64,000 nt of DNA. Origin: Euborellia annulipes (lineage: Eukaryota > Arthropoda > Insecta > Dermaptera > Anisolabididae). The DNA lies in the NCBI GenBank assembly GCA_023213315.1, contig JAKCPI010001734.1:32986-96985 (forward strand), in the 5' to 3' direction. Each line of letters begins with the position of its first letter. Position 1 is the stretch's first letter. The position numbers were made by a program, and so were the translations under genes. Positions 42,080 to 53,430 of this stretch are shown here, piece by piece. The notes beneath the pieces were generated by a model. The model made no database searches. It was not told where the DNA came from and was given only the letters and a program-made list of their open reading frames with translations.

Positions 42080-43330
42080 CAAGCTTTAAATTGACCCAGT
42101 CACATGCCTTTGGCGAGCAATTGCAAAATTTCCAAACAGTGAACTAGAATAAATTTTGATGCATTTGCTCGCCGGAGGCGAGAAAGGGGGTCCAGGGGGT
42201 TGATTGTGTATTAATCACAGATTTGTGCTGAGGAACGTTGACAGATGATACAAATTAATCTTTCTCTCTTTAGAATCAGAATTCAAGGCTCATGTCTGTT
42301 TTCTATCCAAATAAGCCCATCGGATATATTTGGACTCTTAGCAGAAGAGACGGATACTCTACCACTGTGCCCAAGGACGAGCAAGAATTTAAAGATAGTT
42401 TGAATTAGCTTTTTGACACGTTAGATTCAAATGCTTTAAGCATAATTCAAAATATAACTTTTCTTATTACTTCTATTAATTATGTATTATTTAAGGTAAT
42501 TTTAAGCAATAAAAGATTCTAAATAATAAATTTCTAGTTTTATTTGAATGTGAAATTAATTTAACCCCCTGGGAACGAAAACAGAGGGAATGCTTAGTTT
42601 TAAAAATTTTGAAAATTCTCAAAGTTCAAAGGCTATGAGCCTGTTTTACAAATGAGTTCAAATTTTGTAGAGATTATTTTTTTAATGCATTTGAAAAGAT
42701 CTTCGGGTACCTGCTATTAAATTTATAAAAAAAAAAAAAAATGTTGACGTCTATAAATAAGAACCACCCTAAAATATGTAAGTAAAAACAATAAATTAGG
42801 GTATTAGATAATTATAACGGGGGTCAAAATTGTGAGGGTCTCTAATAAACCCCTAATTTCTGTGAGCGTAGATAAATAAAAGCTATCGCTATAGCTTTAT
42901 AATTAATTGAAAAGACCAGTTTTGCATTTTGCCACAAATCGATTGCAAAATAAGAGCGATATAGTAACTTTTTGAAAAGCGATTTGGTGCGCGAAAAGAA
43001 GGCAAGCCAAGACCCACTCCAGGCTCCTTGCCTCATCTCGGAGCGCCGAGCGAATTAGAAAAAAAAATCTGACCCTCTTCCATCATTTGGCCTGATGATT
43101 GATTTCATCGTTTTATGGTCAAATTTTATTAAATTTAATAAAGATTTTATCTTCTTTATATATAAAGTCAATGTAAAAATATAAATTGCTATAAAAATAA
43201 AAGATTGCATTTTTAACTTTGCCCATCAACCGTAGGTTGGACAGGTAAAGAAAGTTAATGTAATCGTAAAAAAAAATGGAAATTTTTCTGAAGCTGCCAA
43301 AATGCGTTTTGAGGTCCCCTGAATCCATTT
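42080..43330. other. Mixed decayed repeats
   Basis: A possible tRNA-like head near 42325-42385 (minus). A degraded relative of the 30.1 kb repeat is at about 42780-43140. No gene. Confidence 0.45.
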
Positions 43331-43489
43331 AAGTAGTTTTTGGAATGATGTCTGTGTGTGTGTCTGTGTGTCTGTCTGTGTGTGTGGTAGTTTTTCGTCA
43401 ACGAAATCTCAAAAACTATTCATTCAATTGTTTTGAAATTTAGCATCCATAAACTGGGGGTAGAGGCCAAGAACTGAAAAGCTTTTGGT

Positions 43490-43905
43490 AAACATCGGAC
43501 CATCAGGGGGGCTCTAGGGGGGGGGGACAAATAATTTTTTTCTTTCATAACCTATAATTTTTTTTATATTTTCAGAAACTAAACTTCCTCCCGAGTAAAA
43601 TGATATATAATATGTATAACATCAGATCATCAAGGGGGGTTCTGGGGTGGGGGGACAAATAATTTTTCTTACATAACCTATAATTTTTTTATATTTACAG
43701 AAACTAGACTTCCTCCCGAGTAAAATGATATATAATATGTATAACATCAGACCATCAGGGGGGCTCTAGGAGGGGGTCAAAAATTTTTTTCTTGCATAAC
43801 CTATAATTTTTTTTATATATTCAGAAACTAGACTTCCTCCCGAGTAAAATGCTATATAATATGTATAACATCGGACCATCAGGGGGGGGGACAAATATTT
43901 TTTTC
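43490..43905. repeat. ~124-bp tandem repeat, four copies
   Basis: Units start near GACCATCAGGGGGGCTC at about 43498, 43625, 43750 and 43873, and contain ACTAGACTTCCTCCCGAGTA and ATGATATATAATATGTATAA. The last is partial. Confidence 0.85.
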
Positions 43906-44283
43906 TTGAATAGTGGGTGGGCAAAGTTGTGCGCTCGGCTTAGTCCGACCCTTTATTTTAAAGAATTATTTGAAGTGCGCGACTACAAACGAGGAATAAA
44001 TAAATAAAAATCTTTTTCTTCTTCAAAGAGATGTTTATTTCTCATAAATATAATATATTAATAATTTAAACCCTTCTTTTCTCATAAGGTCAATTTCCAA
44101 GTATGTTAGAGAATTTTATTCGATTCTATTTATTTAAGATCTTTTTCGGCATCTGAGGTCATTTTGACCCCGTCTTTATTAATTGTTAGCCAATGCATGT
44201 TACAGAATGCAAAATACTTCATATAAGGACGAATAGTTTTTTTTTTTTTAATCAATTCATTTTTACTTTCCCTTACCTCTATA

Positions 44284-45047
44284 CAGAGGCGTAGTGAGCT
44301 TAACTCGCGCCCGGGGCACGATACCTTTTTAGCGCCCCCCTCCCCCCATTCGAAAACCATATAATATCATATGTAAAATATACAAAATTATTATGAAGGC
44401 GGTATAACTCGCCGAAAGCAAAATCTCGCCTAAAACAAACTCCCCGAAAATCCGGAAAGTTCCAAAATAAAATATTTTTAAAAATCTGGTGTGACTATCC
44501 CACCAGATTTTTTGTGTCGACCTACGTATATATAGTTTCCGTCGATATATTAGAAGATGAAATGAAATTTATAAGCAGGGCTCGGGCCCTCGGGCTTGGT
44601 CTAGTGTCTAGAGCGCTGGCCTTCTAAACCAAGGGTTCAGATCCCAGGCAGTTCGATGATTTTATTCACACCAGATTTTTTAAAATATTTTATTTTGGAA
44701 CTTTTCGGATTTTCGGCCTTTTTTTTCGTCGAGTTTGTTTTAGGTTGAGATTTTGCTTAGGGCGAGAAAATTTTCGGCGAGTTTCTCTTTTCGGCGATTT
44801 TTTTTTCGTCGAGATTTTGCTTTGAGCTAGAAAATTTTCGGTGCGTTTTTTTTGGCGAGTTTTTTTCGGCAATAATTATTATATTACTCTGGCACTACCT
44901 TTAAAATATATTTTCCAGAAAACAATTATTATAAAAATAAAAATTATCCAGCAATTTTTTTGTTTTGCGGACCATTTGGCGCCCCTTTGTGAGTAGCGCC
45001 CGGAGCATCATGATCCCCCTTGCCCCCCCCCCCTCGCTACGCCACTG
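44284..45047. mobile_element. hAT-type element (CAGAGGCGTAG), perfect 8-bp duplication
   Basis: Starts CAGAGGCGTAGTGAGC, ends GCTACGCCACTG. CCTCTATA on both sides (44276-44283, 45048-45055). Contains an internal inverted repeat of GGCGAAATTTTG-like units (about 44395-44870) and a SINE head. Confidence 0.93.
44585..44667 (+). repeat. SINE head fragment in hAT element
   Basis: GGGCTTGGTCTAGTGTCTAG (A box region) and GGGTTCAGATCCC (B box), then CGATGATTTTATT. Truncated after about 80 bp. Confidence 0.75.
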
Positions 45048-45067
45048 CCTCTATATATATGTTAATA

Positions 45068-45447
45068 CACATATTACGTAACGCGTTAGGGGGGTAGAGG
45101 TGGGGCGAAAACGTTACTAATTGTGACATGGGGGACCCGAGGGCTTCTCTTAGTGAGAAATAACAATTCAAAGTTGAATTTATAAAATTTTTTGAAAGAA
45201 AAAAAGTCGAATGATTTTCAGAACAGGGAAAAATGGAGTGATTATTTGAGTCACGAGGGAAAATTTACTAAAAAAAAAAAAAGGTAAAATGATATGAATT
45301 TTAGAATTTTGTATAAGATATTTTATTGGGGGAAGGGGGGGGGGTAGTTCTATGTTGTGACATAATATTTGTAGGGAGGTTTATTTGCATGTGACAGGGG
45401 GACGAGGGGACTAGAAAATCATCAACAAAGGCGTTACGTAATATGTG
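45068..45447. mobile_element. TIR element (CACATATTACGTAACGC)
   Basis: 17-bp ends CACATATTACGTAACGC and complement (GCGTTACGTAATATGTG). Interior G-rich, 380 bp. Family unknown; target duplication not clear. Confidence 0.65.
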
Positions 45448-45763
45448 GGCGACCCCTAAGTTATGTCTTTATTAAATTGCTAGCTTCACAAAACCTTCCC
45501 AAGGCTCTCTTTTATTTGCTGCTCGTTTACTTGCTCTTTCCCAATTGATACATTATTCATTTAATAATAAAGGATAGATAGACATTAATGATTAAATAAA
45601 GTCAATGGAAAAATAAAGCAAAATTATTGATTTTTTTTTATCTATTATTTGTTCATTCTAATTTAAAAGATTACAAAATATTGGCATAGAGATAGAGGGA
45701 AAGCAGAAAGAAGGAGAGAAAATGATAATAAACGTTATTATCATACTTAAATAAAGATAAAAA

Positions 45764-45765
<2 letters not shown>

Positions 45766-45803
<38 letters not shown>
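45766..45803. repeat. (TA)n microsatellite
   Basis: About 19 TA units, followed by the dispersed repeat also found at 17.4 kb (45815-46070). Confidence 0.9.
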
Positions 45804-45805
<2 letters not shown>

Positions 45806-46100
45806 GACTAATGTCTTGTCTGTCTGTCACGCTCTATTTAGGTAACTTCCCGTTGGAATTTTGAAATGAAATTTTTTATCCAAAAAGAGGAGCATTCTCG
45901 GGAATACAGGAAAATTATTTTCATCCCGAAATTCCAATAACTTTTTGAGTTATTAATTTTTAAAGTTACGATTTCTCCCATAAGAAATGTATAGAGAAAT
46001 ATTTATGGATTCTTTTCATTTGTGTATTCCATGAATGTAAACAAATTCTCAAGAAGGCACTGGATGGGAATCGAATAATAATAATAATAATTTTCTTTTG

Positions 46101-46185
46101 CCCTCGGGGCTTGGTGTAGAGGTTAGCGTGCTAACCTCGTATACCAAAAGTCGCGGGTTCCGACCCCAGGCAGTTAGATGATGAT
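46101..46185 (+). repeat. SINE head fragment
   Basis: GGGGCTTGGTGTAGAGGTTAG, GTCGCGGGTTCCGACCCC, GGCAGTTAGATGATG. Preceded by a short (AAT)n tract. Confidence 0.75.
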
Positions 46186-46332
46186 TTTTAGTTATCAAAG
46201 GTAATTATTAAAATAATTTTTTGTTTGATTTTTTTTTTTTTTTTTTTCTAATTGGTTGAGTATAAAAAAAAAAAATAACTTTTTTAAATTTAATAGCTTC
46301 TGAATAAAGTCAGAAAAAAATTGAGAAAATTC

Positions 46333-46393
46333 GGGTTAAGCAAGGCTAAGAACTGCTGGACCGTGGATAGGTGACCCGCTGAGTGTTGAGTCT
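46333..46393 (+). pseudogene. 5S rRNA-like fragment
   Basis: GGTTAAGCAAGGCTAAGAAC ... GTGGATAGGTGACCCGC resembles the internal control region of animal 5S rRNA (TTAAGCA... TGGATGGGTGACCGC). Too short and divergent for a gene; likely a pseudogene or the head of a 5S-derived SINE. A second copy is at 52170-52230. Confidence 0.5.
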
Positions 46394-46654
46394 CTCACCT
46401 GCTGGAGGTTATTTTATTTAATTTCCCAAAAGTCAAATGATCTTAGCTGAAAATCGGGATAGGTGGCCCCCGAAAAACAAGACCATTGAACGCCCGCCGG
46501 AAGCCATCGATACATGTATTAAATAAAACAATCAATAAATTTATAAAAGTCAAATGGCCTCTGCAGCCGAAATGACTTTTTTTGTAAAAAAAAAAAAAAA
46601 AAAAATGATCTTAGAGGCCGAAATATAAATGGAAAATACAATTAACTTTAACAC

Positions 46655-46939
46655 CGGCCCTCGGGGCATGGCGTAGAGGTTAGCGTGCTAACCTCATATA
46701 CCAAACTTCGCGGGTTCGGACCCCAGGCAGTCCGATGATTTTATTTAAGCCAATTGGATACCAAATGGCTTAAATAAGAATGCCTGGACCCCTATATGTA
46801 TATTTATCAATAACGGTTATCGTCTAAAGTCTTAAATGGCCTGAGTTGCCGAAAAGACTGTGTGAATGTGTGTGTGAGTGTGAGTGTGAATGAGAAAAAG
46901 TGTGAATGTTTTTTTATAAAAAAAAAAAAAAAAAAAAAC
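46655..46939 (+). repeat. Full-length tRNA-derived SINE
   Basis: Head CGGGGCATGGCGTAGAGGTT with B box GCGGGTTCGGACCCC, body TAAGCCAATTGGATACCAAA, tail AGTTGCCGAAAAGACTGTGT, then GTGTGTGAGTGTGAG and an A-run. Good reference copy, about 285 bp. Confidence 0.92.
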
Positions 46940-47104
46940 TTTAACACCCGTCTCAGGAAGAAAAATAAATAAATCCCACCTCAATAATCAATCAAAAGTT
47001 ATAATGTATTTATTTCCTTTATTAAAATAATTTTTTCATATTCATTTTTTTAAATTATTTAATTTGTTTTTTTTTTCTTCTAATTTGATGAATATAAAAA
47101 ATAA

Positions 47105-47772
47105 ATCTGGTGTGACTGGCGCACAGCACACAACTTTCTCTTACCTTCGGTAATCGAAAGTTGTGTACTGTGCTTGTCACACCAGATTTTTGTGTCGACA
47201 TATATTTAGTTCCCGACAGTACGGAACATTTGAATTCAGATGTAAAATTTATAAGTATGGGAAAATATTTATATTTTGTTACCATGGCAACCATTTCTCC
47301 TATCTTCCCTATGAAATACAAGAGTAAAGTGGTCTTCAGAAGATTTCAATCGCAAAATGAGAATATACATTTTAAAGAGCATCTAAAAAATAATTGATTT
47401 TTGAATTTAAAAAAAAATCGTTGGAGCAAATTTTGAGAAAATCGAAAAAAACTGAAAAAGTACATCAGTAAAGTACTAGTACTCTTTGGCCGATTTTGAT
47501 TAAAAGCTTATTTTTCCGGTCCCGGGGGTGTTTAAGTTAAATATAGAATTTCAACCTCGTAGCTCAATTCCTTCATGCTTAAAATTGAACACAGACACAC
47601 ACACAGACACGCACACACAGACAGACCATGTCGCGAAAACTACTTTTTTGGATTCAGGGGACCTCAAAACGTGAAGATCCATCAAAATCTCGACATCGAA
47701 TTTTTGACATGAATCCAATACTTTCTCTCTATATATATATTACATATATACATAGGTAAGAGAAAGTAAAAA
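47105..47772. repeat. 'CTGGTGTGAC' dispersed repeat, reference copy
   Basis: Starts with a ~40-bp-arm hairpin (AAATCTGGTGTGACTGGCGC and complement, loop TTCGG). Then GTTACCATGGCAACCATTTC and AAAGTACTAGTACTCTTTGG. Ends GACATGAATCCAATACTTTC and (TA)n, then AGGTAAGAGAAAGTA. No reading frame. Class unknown. Confidence 0.8.
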
Positions 47773-48119
47773 AACATGGTTTTATTTTTATTTTATATCT
47801 GTCTTTAATCGATTCTTAGAAAAGATGACGTCACGCGTATTGTTTGCAATCCGGTTCATGTGCACCAAGGACGGAGAATCAGCATCTTTAAGCGACTCTC
47901 TCCATCTCACTCGCACTCATTACCTTCGCTCTCTTTCTACTCAAATGCAATTCCAGAGCCTCTTGTAAACCATAATATTTGAATTTTTGCTTTTTCGAAG
48001 AGGGGGGCGCCTTTTAGGCCCCCTCCCCTCCCCTTTAGGTTGTCCCCTCCGTGATATTTATACTAATTTTATGAAATTTGTTTCATTAAATTAAAGATTA
48101 ATTTCATTTTAACAAAAGG

Positions 48120-48925
48120 GTTTATAGAATGGACACCAGGTGGCAGCACTTGCCGGCGGTGGGCAAATGTCAGATTGTTTATGCCTTGATGTATTAAACC
48201 AAAAACTCTATCTAACATATGATACATGTGATTAATTCTTGAATTCCTCCTGATTCCAGAGAACTAAAGACCTTTTATTTATATGATCTAATTTGAAAGT
48301 TATTAGCGATCAAAGTTAAGCTTATTTTCGACCTTAATGACATCAACACTATATTATCGAAAAAGCTTATTTAACATTGTCTGATTAAAACCAAATTTTT
48401 ACCAGAGATTTATAATTAAAAACTAAGTTTTCTTCTAAAGTTTCATTGAGATTGGTAAAGAAATAAATAAAATATTGACTATTTTGTAAATTGAGTTTTA
48501 GAATTCGGATTCCCGGATGGGTAAAGAGAGCGATCTATGGAGCGGGCCTGGTCTCGCAGCCGGGATCACAAATTCTAAAACTCAATTTACAAAATAGTAA
48601 ATATTTTATTTATTTCTTTACCAATCTCAATGAAACTTTAGAAAAAAACTCATTTTTTTAATTATAAATCTCTGGTAAAAATTTGGTTTTAATCAGACAA
48701 TGCTAAATAAGCTTTTTCGATAATATAGAATTGGGTGGTCAGGCCTTTAGGCCCGAGTTTGGGTTAAGTTTGATCGTGAATAACTCTAAAATTAGATCAT
48801 ATAATTAAAAGGGCTTTAGTTATTTGGAATCAGGGAAAATTTAAGAATTAATAATATGTGTCATGTTATATAGAGTTTTTGGTTTAATTACATTAAGGCA
48901 TTCACAATGTGACGTTTGCCCATTT
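48120..48925. repeat. Fold-back element, ~350-bp arms
   Basis: Arms about 48170-48520 and 48565-48925 pair (CAATGAAACTTTAG, AATTTACAAAATAG, TTTGGTTTAAT blocks). The loop is GC-richer (GAGCGGGCCTGGTCTCGC). Moderately diverged arms. Confidence 0.75.
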
Positions 48926-49074
48926 AATAATTTGAAAAGTGGATGCATGAAATTTTGATTATAAATTATTAATCTACATTAAATGTAGTAAAAAATGCTA
49001 TATCATATTTAAAAAATTAAAATTTTTTTAATAAGTCTTTTATGGTCTATTTTTCCCGAATTTAATAAAAACAA

Positions 49075-49170
49075 AGTTAGCTGAATCGTTAAAGTGGTCA
49101 ACACACTATATTTTTTTCATCCTCGCTTTACCAAACATTGCGAGTTCAAATCCACCTCATGCACTTTTTT
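49075..49170 (+). repeat. tRNA-like element, inverted partner at 53.3 kb
   Basis: GCTGAATCGTTAAAGTGGTC (A-box-like) and GCGAGTTCAAATCCACC (B box). The same unit lies inverted at 53333-53430. Confidence 0.55.
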
Positions 49171-49207
49171 TTCATTCTTATTATTATCAATTTCCTTTTA
49201 TTTTTAA

Positions 49208-50316
49208 CTAGCTGCGGTAGGGTTGCCTTCGGCAACCCTACCCCGCTAGGCCCTGGCGGGCGGCGTCTCGGGATATGACTAACAGTTGTCCAGATAAATG
49301 TATTTTAATTAATTATGAAAAAGAGTTTTTATTTTTTATTTTAAATATTTGATTAATATATATTTCAATTATTTACACCCTAAGGAAGCGTAATTTTAAA
49401 TTTTATTAAAAAAGAAATGAAAAATAAATTTCAGGGGGGGTCAGGGGGGTGATTGAACTTTCTGATGTCTAAAATACCATTTTTCAATTATTTACACCCT
49501 AAGAAAGCGTCATTTTAAATTTTATTAAAATCGAATGAAAAATAAATTTTAGGGGGGTCAGGGGGGTGATTGAACTTTCTGATGTCTAAAATACCATTTT
49601 TCAATTATTTACACCCTAAGAAAGCGTCATTTTAAATTTTATTAAAATCGAATGAAAAATAAATTTTAGGGGGGTCAGGGGGGTGATTGAACTTTCTGAT
49701 GTCTAAAATACCATTTTCAATTATTTACACCCTAAGAAAGCGTCATTTTAAATTTTATTAAAATGGAATGAAAAATAAATTTCAGGGGGGGGTCAGGGGG
49801 GTGTTTGAACTTTCTGATGTCTAAAATACCATTTTTCAATTATTTACACCCTAAGAAAGCGTCATTTTAAATTTTATTAAAATGGAATGAAAAATAAATT
49901 TTAGGGGGGGTCAGGGGGGTGATTGAACTTTCTGATGTCTAAAATACCATTTTCAATTATTTACACCCTAAGAAAGCGTCATTTTAAATTTTATTAAAAT
50001 CGAATGAAAAATAAAAAAAATAAAATTTTAGGGGGGGGGGGCGCAGAGCGGAAAAATCTTTTCAAATGTCGAATTGTTAGGGGGGAGGAAGAGTTTTTAT
50101 TTTTCATTTTAAAGATTTGATAAATATATTTTTCATAAAGCGAGTTAGATCCTGTTTTCCAATGCTTTGCTATGGGGTAATTGACAACCCCCAAAAAGGG
50201 GGGTTCCCTACCCCTAATTCGATATAATGATAGCCTAAAACCACCCCCGGAAAATTCCCTACCCATTAAAAAAAACTCCATGAAAATCGGTCCAGTAGTT
50301 TCGGAGTCTATGCGTT

Positions 50317-50357
<41 letters not shown>

Positions 50358-50385
50358 GATTGTCTTTTATATAATAAAGTATAGA
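49208..50385 (-). mobile_element. Non-autonomous Helitron with internal minisatellite
   Basis: Minus strand: starts TCTATACTTTATTATATAAA after an A, ends CTAG before a T. Upstream of CTAG is a 12-bp hairpin (GGTAGGGTTGCC, GAA, complement). These are full Helitron end rules. A (CAGA)n tract lies near the 5' end. 1178 bp, no Rep/helicase coding. Confidence 0.88.
49364..50034. repeat. ~118-bp minisatellite in Helitron, about six copies
   Basis: Units contain TTATTTACACCCTAAGAAAG, AATGAAAAATAAATTTTAGG, GGTCAGGGGGGTGATTG and TCTGATGTCTAAAATACC. Copies begin near 49364, 49482, 49600, 49718, 49837 and 49955; the last is partial. Confidence 0.9.
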
Positions 50386-50806
50386 TGCTAACTTATAATT
50401 TCATTCATCTGTAAGATATAATGAGAGAAAGGATTTGTGACAAAATTAATTACAAATTTTTTTATTTGGCTACGCCCACATACAATGGGGCTTTTAAATG
50501 ACTCTCAAAATTTTAATTTTGTACTCCTTCTCTCCACTTTATAACATATAAAATTTTTGAGATGGTTATGGCGCTTCGAATTTCGTTTTCATTATTATAA
50601 TAGTATTTATTCTGTTAAATAATTGACCTTGAAATCTTGTATTTAATTTAGAAAATATAATATTTAAATATCTATATATAAATTATATATTGACTATATA
50701 ACAAATGTAATTATTATATTCTTCATAGGTTTTTTTTGTTTATTTATTTTATTTACTTTATCTATTTTAATAAATTGTATTGTATTCAAAAATGAGATCT
50801 ATGTAA

Positions 50807-51713
50807 CAGGAGAATAGAATAGTAGAGGAGGTTATGGCGCCAAAAGTGACGTCACGTCAGAAGTAACACTCCTTTCTGTTTTTAATCTCCTGATACATCT
50901 CAAGACTTATCATCATTGGAATTGTGTATTTATAATATCAAAAAAGTATATTGTCTAATCATGCTGATTTGTGCTACCATCTTGTGGAGATGTTTAGAAT
51001 AAGTATAATTTTTAAATTCTCCACAAGATGGTAGCACAAATCAGCATGATTAGACAAATCTCCCTAGCGAACAGATACAGGAGGATATTATGCTGATTTG
51101 TGCTGCTACCTAGTGGAGACATTTAGAATTATGATTTTTAAAGTCTCCACAAGAGTGCAGCACAAATCAGTTAGTTGATTACTATAATTGGTGTATATTA
51201 TAAATAAATAAATATACATACAATTCCAATGATAATAATTTTTTAAGGTGCGCGTCTCGGAAAACCGTTAAAACACGATTGACTCGAGGCGGCACCAGAT
51301 GGCGTTAGTGTTCCCCCATTGGATAACACGCAACTTGTTCCATTTCATTCTAGACTTTCCAGCTAATTAATTAAAGGCAAAAAATTAATTATTTTTTAGC
51401 ACAATGATTACTAATTTAATTATCTACAACTTATAGAGCTCCTTTTTTTAATATCTTTTATTTAATGCCATTAATATAAAAAAAAATTTTTTTTTTTTCG
51501 AAAATCAAAAAAAGGGCTTCTATAAGTTGTAGATATTTTAAATAGCTTTAATTTAAAAAAAATTTGAGGTCGATAGCTTCAAAATTGTGGCCGCTGGAAA
51601 GTCCCAAAATTAGCACCCCGAGACGCGCCCCTTAAACTACCCGGAGTTCAAAATCAGAGAGGAATATTATTTATTTTGGCGCCAAGATACTCCTCTACTA
51701 TTCTATTCTCCTG
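50807..51713. mobile_element. TIR element with two internal hairpins
   Basis: Ends CAGGAGAATAGAATAGTAGA and complement (CTATTCTCCTG). Inside are two hairpins built on GCTGATTTGTGCT..CTTGTGGAG and complement (about 50960-51050, 51090-51170), and an inverted TCTACAACTTATAGA-type pair near 51420-51535. 907 bp, non-coding. Confidence 0.75.
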
Positions 51714-52154
51714 TTATTAAGGACCATTTTTTAACACAAATTTATTGAATTTTGAATAAAAAATATAAATAATTATATTATATATATAGCCAGTTTCCTA
51801 GGCCTATATTAATAATTACATTGATTGATTATATATTAAAAATACATTTGTTATTATCGAAATACATTAAAAAATTATATATTTTCTAAATTGGATTAAA
51901 ATGATTTAATTAAAGAGAGTCTGATTTCAACCAATGGGTAACGTCATCCATTTTCTCAGAAACAATTAAAGAAATAAAAATATTTTTTTTTAATATATTC
52001 ATCAAATAAAAAAAAAAAGATAAATTATTTTAATGATGGAAAAATATTTTAATTAAATTTTTTGATTAATTAAAGTGGTGGGATTTATTTTTTTCTTAGT
52101 GAGATGGGTTATAAAGTATATATATTTTTTTAATTTATATTTTAAAAGACTTCC
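51714..52154. other. AT-rich intergenic
   Basis: About 440 bp with no recognisable feature. Confidence 0.6.
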
Positions 52155-52169
52155 CGGCATGTGACAGAC

Positions 52170-52230
52170 AGTTCAACACTCCGCGGGTCACCTATCCATG
52201 GCTAAGCAGTCCTTGGCTTTGCTTAACCAA
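52170..52230 (-). pseudogene. 5S rRNA-like fragment
   Basis: Minus strand GGTTAAGCAAAGCCAAGGAC ... CATGGATAGGTGACCCGC, more 5S-like than the 46.3 kb copy (the TAGCCATGGATAGGTGACC part matches the box C region). Confidence 0.5.
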
Positions 52231-52494
52231 TTGTTCTCAATATTTTTTTTATTTATAAAATTTTCTAGAAAAGTCCCATGACTGTAAAAATGATATGCCT
52301 ATCTTTTTTTTATAATAATTTAAAACTTAAAATAGAGAGAAATTCCAGGATTGTAAAATAATTAAAACATTTATATAATTATCTCATCTATCAAGATATA
52401 TATCTTTTTTCCCGACCAACTTTTTAAAATAAATTTTACATTTCTATAAGAAAGAGTATAAATTAGCATTAAAAATAAAAGGAAATTGATAATA

Positions 52495-52810
52495 ATAAGA
52501 ATGAAAAAAATAAAATAAAAAAAAAGATTTTTAAAAAAATGCTTTTATTTAAATTGAACTAAAAAGAGAGAAATAAGAAAGAAATAATTTAATTGTTCTT
52601 GTTAAAATTTTTTAATATTTGACTTAAAATAAAAGCGTGGGGCGCTTCGAAGTGATTCCGAGGCTCGCGCCCCACGCTTTTATTTTAAGTCATTAATATT
52701 AAAAAATTTTAACAAGAACAATTAAATTATTTCTTTCTTATTTCTCTCTTTTTAGTTCAATTTAAATAAAAGCATTTTTTTAAAAATCTTTTTTTTTTAT
52801 TTTATTTTTA
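52495..52810. repeat. Perfect long hairpin, ~145-bp arms
   Basis: Arms 52495-52640 and 52668-52810 are near-identical inverted copies. The tip is GC-rich (AAGCGTGGGGCGC ... GCGCCCCACGCTT). Confidence 0.85.
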
Positions 52811-52854
52811 TTTTAAGCTTTTTAGTCTTTTAGTCTTATCAAAAATCATCAATA

Positions 52855-53270
52855 TGATAAAGTACCACATTAGTTTGGCCTGTATTGATTTGGTTCAATT
52901 GAAAAATTATTCATTATCATAAAAAAATGACTCGTAAATATCAAAATTCAAAACTATAGTTAATAGGGCCTTATTTGCGTGAGGCTTCAAATAAAGTACC
53001 ACATTAGTTTGGTCTATTTTGATCAAAACCACCATATAGTGGCGTCATCAAAAATGACTCTTAAGTATTACATTTCACACCTCTAGCCCATCGGGAAGTC
53101 TTTTGAAATTACATTAATTCGCGAAGGGTTTCAAATAAAGTACCACATTAGTTTGGTCCATTTTGGTAAAACCAAACTCACAATTTGCGTCATCAAAAAT
53201 GACTCTTAAATATCAAATTTCACACCTCTAGCTCATCGGGAAGTGTCCTTAACAAAGCCATAAAGTTGGT
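52855..53270. repeat. ~140-bp diverged tandem repeat, three copies
   Basis: ATAAAGTACCACATTAGTTTGG occurs at about 52857, 52991 and 53137, each followed by TCAAAAATGACTCTTAA and the CACACCTCTAG block. Confidence 0.75.
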
Positions 53271-53332
53271 GACCTTGAAAGAGTAAGTTAAATAAAAGCA
53301 TTTAATAATTAATTAATAATAATAATAAAAAA

Positions 53333-53430
53333 AAGTGCACGAGGTGGATTTGAACTCGCAATGTTTGGTAAAGCCAGGATGGAAAAAATTTAGTGTGTTG
53401 ACCACTTTAACGATTCAGCTAACTTTGATT
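53333..53430 (-). repeat. tRNA-like element (partner of 49.1 kb)
   Basis: Inverted copy of the 49075-49170 unit, with flanking similarity to about 53530. Confidence 0.55.

Noticed and set aside
46333..46393. Functional 5S rRNA gene
   Set aside because: Only about half the length resembles 5S, and the flanks do not fit a 120-nt gene.
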